A DNA stretch of 64,000 nt from contig ONBA01000001.1 of assembly GCA_900315975.1 (NCBI GenBank), positions 88,158-152,157 of the forward strand, given 5' to 3'. Positions within the stretch are counted from its first letter, which is position 1, and every line of letters begins with the position of its first letter. The translations under genes and the position numbers were made by a program. The notes beneath the pieces were generated by a model. It was given only the letters and a program-made list of their open reading frames with translations, did not search any database and was not told the DNA's origin. This document shows positions 61,844 to 64,000 of the stretch, in pieces. Source of the stretch: an uncultured Ruminococcus sp. (GTDB lineage: Bacteria; Bacillota_A; Clostridia; Oscillospirales; Ruminococcaceae).

Positions 61844-63503
61844 CATAACTAAATCTAAAAATAAATCATCTTCCATTTCGAAACTCCTTAAGTACTGTGC
61901 CGCTGCATTATCAGTCGTTTCGTTTCTTACAACAATGAATGGTGTAGAAAATCTTATTGTAAAAGGAACACTAAAAGCTGGCATGATCTCGTTTGCGGTA
62001 CAAGGTATTATTCTTTTACTTGGTTTGTATTTCCTAAATGTCTGGAATGCAATAGATGCACTTGTTGCTAAAAAATTGGCAGTAGCAGTTCTGAGAGTGC
62101 TTGTTGTTATCCTTTATGCATCGTCATTGTTTTTCTCTTCTTTTTTCAGTTTTGTATTTATTACAAATTCAGCATACGATGGGGTCGGTTTAACAGATTA
62201 TAATATGGAAATTGAACAATTTCTTATAAATAGTACAAACGAGTTAGAAAAAATCAATGATGAAAATTGTGATGAACTACTATTAACAATAAGGGTACAA
62301 GCACCGGAATTTAACAATTTACTACAGCAAAACAAAAATAATGCCTCGAATGAGATTGAGGCAATAAAAAATGGTACAACCAAATTTGATGTTGCAACAA
62401 TAAAAGAAGAAGATAAATTTACAGCTGCTGGAGCTAGAAATGTTTATAAGGCAGCAAATCCAAACGATTCACAGGAAAGATTAGATGAAGTTGAAGAAAG
62501 TTGCAGAGAATTTGAAAGCATAATAAATCCTTATACTGGATTCTATGAAGGTTATTATAATGATTATTTGACCTTATATGAATCATTAGCAAATCAGTTT
62601 GATTCTTCAAATATTGAAATTGAAAAAGAAAAAATTGATGATCTTATTCTTGCAATAACAGAAACAAAAGAAAAATTGATGAATCTAACAATTGTTGTAA
62701 CAGGCTCTGTCAAATCTCATGCTACTGAAAAACGTGATGTCATTGCAAATTACTACACCATTTTAATAAAAGAATTAAGCAATCTTAAGTCTACATATAA
62801 CAAAATAGAAAACAACGAAACTGTGAAGAATGGAGATGATTCAGAACTCAAAAATTTTTACGAATCAATTTATTCCTCTGACATTGTAGATACTGAGACC
62901 ATAAGCAATGCTGAATCACAATTACAAAGCTTGCTTCAAATATATTTAAACTATATGCAAGATAATGAGATAGGAAGAAACTCGGAAAAGATAGAAAGCT
63001 TATCGATATGCATTTCAAATTTAAATAGTCTGAAAAATGGAATCACATTGAAGCATGATATCATTGATTTCAAATCTAACCATTTGAATAAAGTTTACAT
63101 CATTCAAAGTCACGACATGGACAGTAATAATGAAATAGAAGATGTTGACATTGAAAATGAAGGATTTTTATATACAACAGTTACTTCAGACCGATGGAAA
63201 GCTATACGGCATGAGGATTTAGCACAGTTTATTGGACTAGTCAAGCAAATACCAAATTCTGAAAATGATGGAAGAATCAGCGAAATGCTTAATACTGCAT
63301 ATAAACTTAATCGAAATAACTTAGAATCGATTAGTAAAATGGAAATTGCTATTAATTTTTTAAAGAGCGAGCAAAACACAGTTGCTTGGATTAGTCTTAT
63401 AATTGCTATTTTCATTGATTTGACTTCCTTTTTAATTGGTATTATTCTGTTTTTTCTTAAATCAGAAAATACTGTAATCTCTCCGACTGAAAATACTAAA
63501 TAA
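61833..63503 (+). CDS. Membrane protein with large coiled-coil domain between membrane segments
   Basis: Unknown protein of 556 residues. About three to four helices lie near 20-40, 55-75 and 85-115. A hydrophilic, mostly helical domain of about 370 residues follows (acidic, Asn/Glu/Ile rich, with no cysteine cluster), and a last helix is near 520-545. The middle is probably outside the membrane. GGGAG precedes the chosen ATG. Together with the upstream gene it forms an overlapping two-gene unit; the family is not one I can name. Confidence 0.75.
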   Translation: MANNITKSKNKSSSISKLLKYCAAALSVVSFLTTMNGVENLIVKGTLKAGMISFAVQGIILLLGLYFLNVWNAIDALVAKKLAVAVLRVLVVILYASSLFFSSFFSFVFITNSAYDGVGLTDYNMEIEQFLINSTNELEKINDENCDELLLTIRVQAPEFNNLLQQNKNNASNEIEAIKNGTTKFDVATIKEEDKFTAAGARNVYKAANPNDSQERLDEVEESCREFESIINPYTGFYEGYYNDYLTLYESLANQFDSSNIEIEKEKIDDLILAITETKEKLMNLTIVVTGSVKSHATEKRDVIANYYTILIKELSNLKSTYNKIENNETVKNGDDSELKNFYESIYSSDIVDTETISNAESQLQSLLQIYLNYMQDNEIGRNSEKIESLSICISNLNSLKNGITLKHDIIDFKSNHLNKVYIIQSHDMDSNNEIEDVDIENEGFLYTTVTSDRWKAIRHEDLAQFIGLVKQIPNSENDGRISEMLNTAYKLNRNNLESISKMEIAINFLKSEQNTVAWISLIIAIFIDLTSFLIGIILFFLKSENTVISPTENTK

Positions 63504-63740
63504 ACATTGATTTAAGCAACATATTTCAATTAATTTATATCAGTTTAAGCATACGCATGGTGTAAGCTTAGTTAATCGTCGCCTGATAAAAAAACAGAAC
63601 TTTAATATAAAAATAGAATAAATGTAAAAGTTAAAACGAAAAGGATTTAGATAGCAAATTTAAGCTAAAACAGAGTTAGAACCTTTAACCAGGGTATAAA
63701 TGATCCCAAATTATTATATATATATGAAGTGAGAAATGAC
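63504..63740. other. AT-rich intergenic stretch
   Basis: No ORF or RNA gene that I can support. A few short A/T-rich boxes occur but no clear promoter or terminator. Confidence 0.5.
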
Positions 63741-64000
63741 ATGGAAGAAACATATTTTCCCCAAGATAAAACGGAGTATTATTATTATTTTCAAATCCAG
63801 AAAATTGAAAAAGCAAAAGATATCTATAACAGATGTAATGGAGCTATATTAAACAATACAGACAACAAAGCAAAGCTCAAAGGAGTTGTTTTCGATAATA
63901 ATATAGACTGTTCTATTTCTACTTATAAAAAACTATTTGATGATTTTAATAAATATGCTGATAAGCTTATTAACTGTGATGGTATAAATTCAATAGAAGA
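63741..64000 (+). CDS. Unknown protein, 5' part only
   Basis: A frame from the ATG at 63741 runs open to the right edge (86 codons). The visible part is soluble, rich in Lys, Asn, Asp and Tyr, with no signal peptide and no recognised motif. A weak GTGAG lies before the start. AT-rich like the two genes before it, it may belong to the same module. Confidence 0.6.
   Translation, partial: MEETYFPQDKTEYYYYFQIQKIEKAKDIYNRCNGAILNNTDNKAKLKGVVFDNNIDCSISTYKKLFDDFNKYADKLINCDGINSIE

Noticed and set aside
59212..64000. Prophage
   Set aside because: No capsid, tail, terminase, portal or integrase gene can be seen in this part; an integrative element of another kind fits as well.

Overview
The window looks like a chromosomal segment of a spore-forming, anaerobic, fibre-degrading Clostridia member of the Ruminococcaceae, most likely Ruminococcus or a close relative. 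The reasons are a spoIIIA operon and spoIIP, two secreted enzymes ending in type I dockerins (cellulosome attachment), a V/A-type rotary ATPase with a sodium-type K ring, an NADPH-independent-looking thioredoxin reductase, and sigma-A promoters with Gram-positive spacing. No rRNA, CRISPR array or insertion sequence is visible.

Layout. 1-3.4 kb: spoIIIAA-AF on the minus strand, cut by the left edge, behind a probable sigma-E promoter. 3.5-7.3 kb: a three-gene sugar ABC importer. 7.5-11.8 kb: a tight operon of a PHP phosphoesterase, a YdcF-like protein, a 79-residue unknown and a papain-like protease with a dockerin. 11.9-18 kb: a seven-gene operon rich in RNA-modification enzymes (tmcAL, mnmA, trmN6, rsmI) plus a C39-like peptidase, a HAD phosphatase and a cysteine hydrolase. 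18.1-19.4 kb: ackA. 19.4-24.5 kb: a three-gene unit of a TerB_N/TerB_C protein, a BrxD-like ATPase and an Lhr/BrxHI-like helicase, the best candidate here for a little-described defence or stress system. 24.5-30.3 kb: a copper-chaperone-like protein, a MATE pump with a terminator in its leader, and bioY-bioB-bioD-bioA. 30.3-38.9 kb: the nine-gene V-ATPase operon. 39.1-41.6 kb: a redox operon (pyridine-nucleotide-independent-type thioredoxin reductase, thioredoxin, OhrR-type regulator, acetyltransferase). 41.6-49.3 kb: a dockerin GH53 galactanase, asnA, a methyltransferase, T-box-controlled asnS, aroC and an Rrf2 regulator. 49.4-52.4 kb: the full preQ1 pathway (queD-queE-folE-queC-queF) behind a candidate preQ1 riboswitch. 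52.4-58.9 kb: an M50 protease with a membrane partner, a lipoprotein, radA, a polysaccharide deacetylase, spoIIP and a permuted papain-like protein.

From a tRNA-Arg(CCG) gene at 59.2 kb to the right edge the character changes. Base composition becomes strongly AT-rich and genes are unfamiliar: a hydrolase C-terminal remnant, a lipoprotein, a 52-codon ORF, two overlapping membrane/coiled-coil genes and the start of another gene. This looks like one end of an element integrated at the tRNA, although no integrase lies inside the window.

Regulation is unusually readable. Many promoters match TTGACA-17-TATAAT closely. Three operator palindromes sit on or just after promoters (V-ATPase, redox operon, Rrf2), and there are three RNA leaders (asnS T-box, queD leader, MATE leader). 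Several genes appear to begin at non-AUG codons, including ATT and ATA at ideal distance from strong ribosome binding sites.
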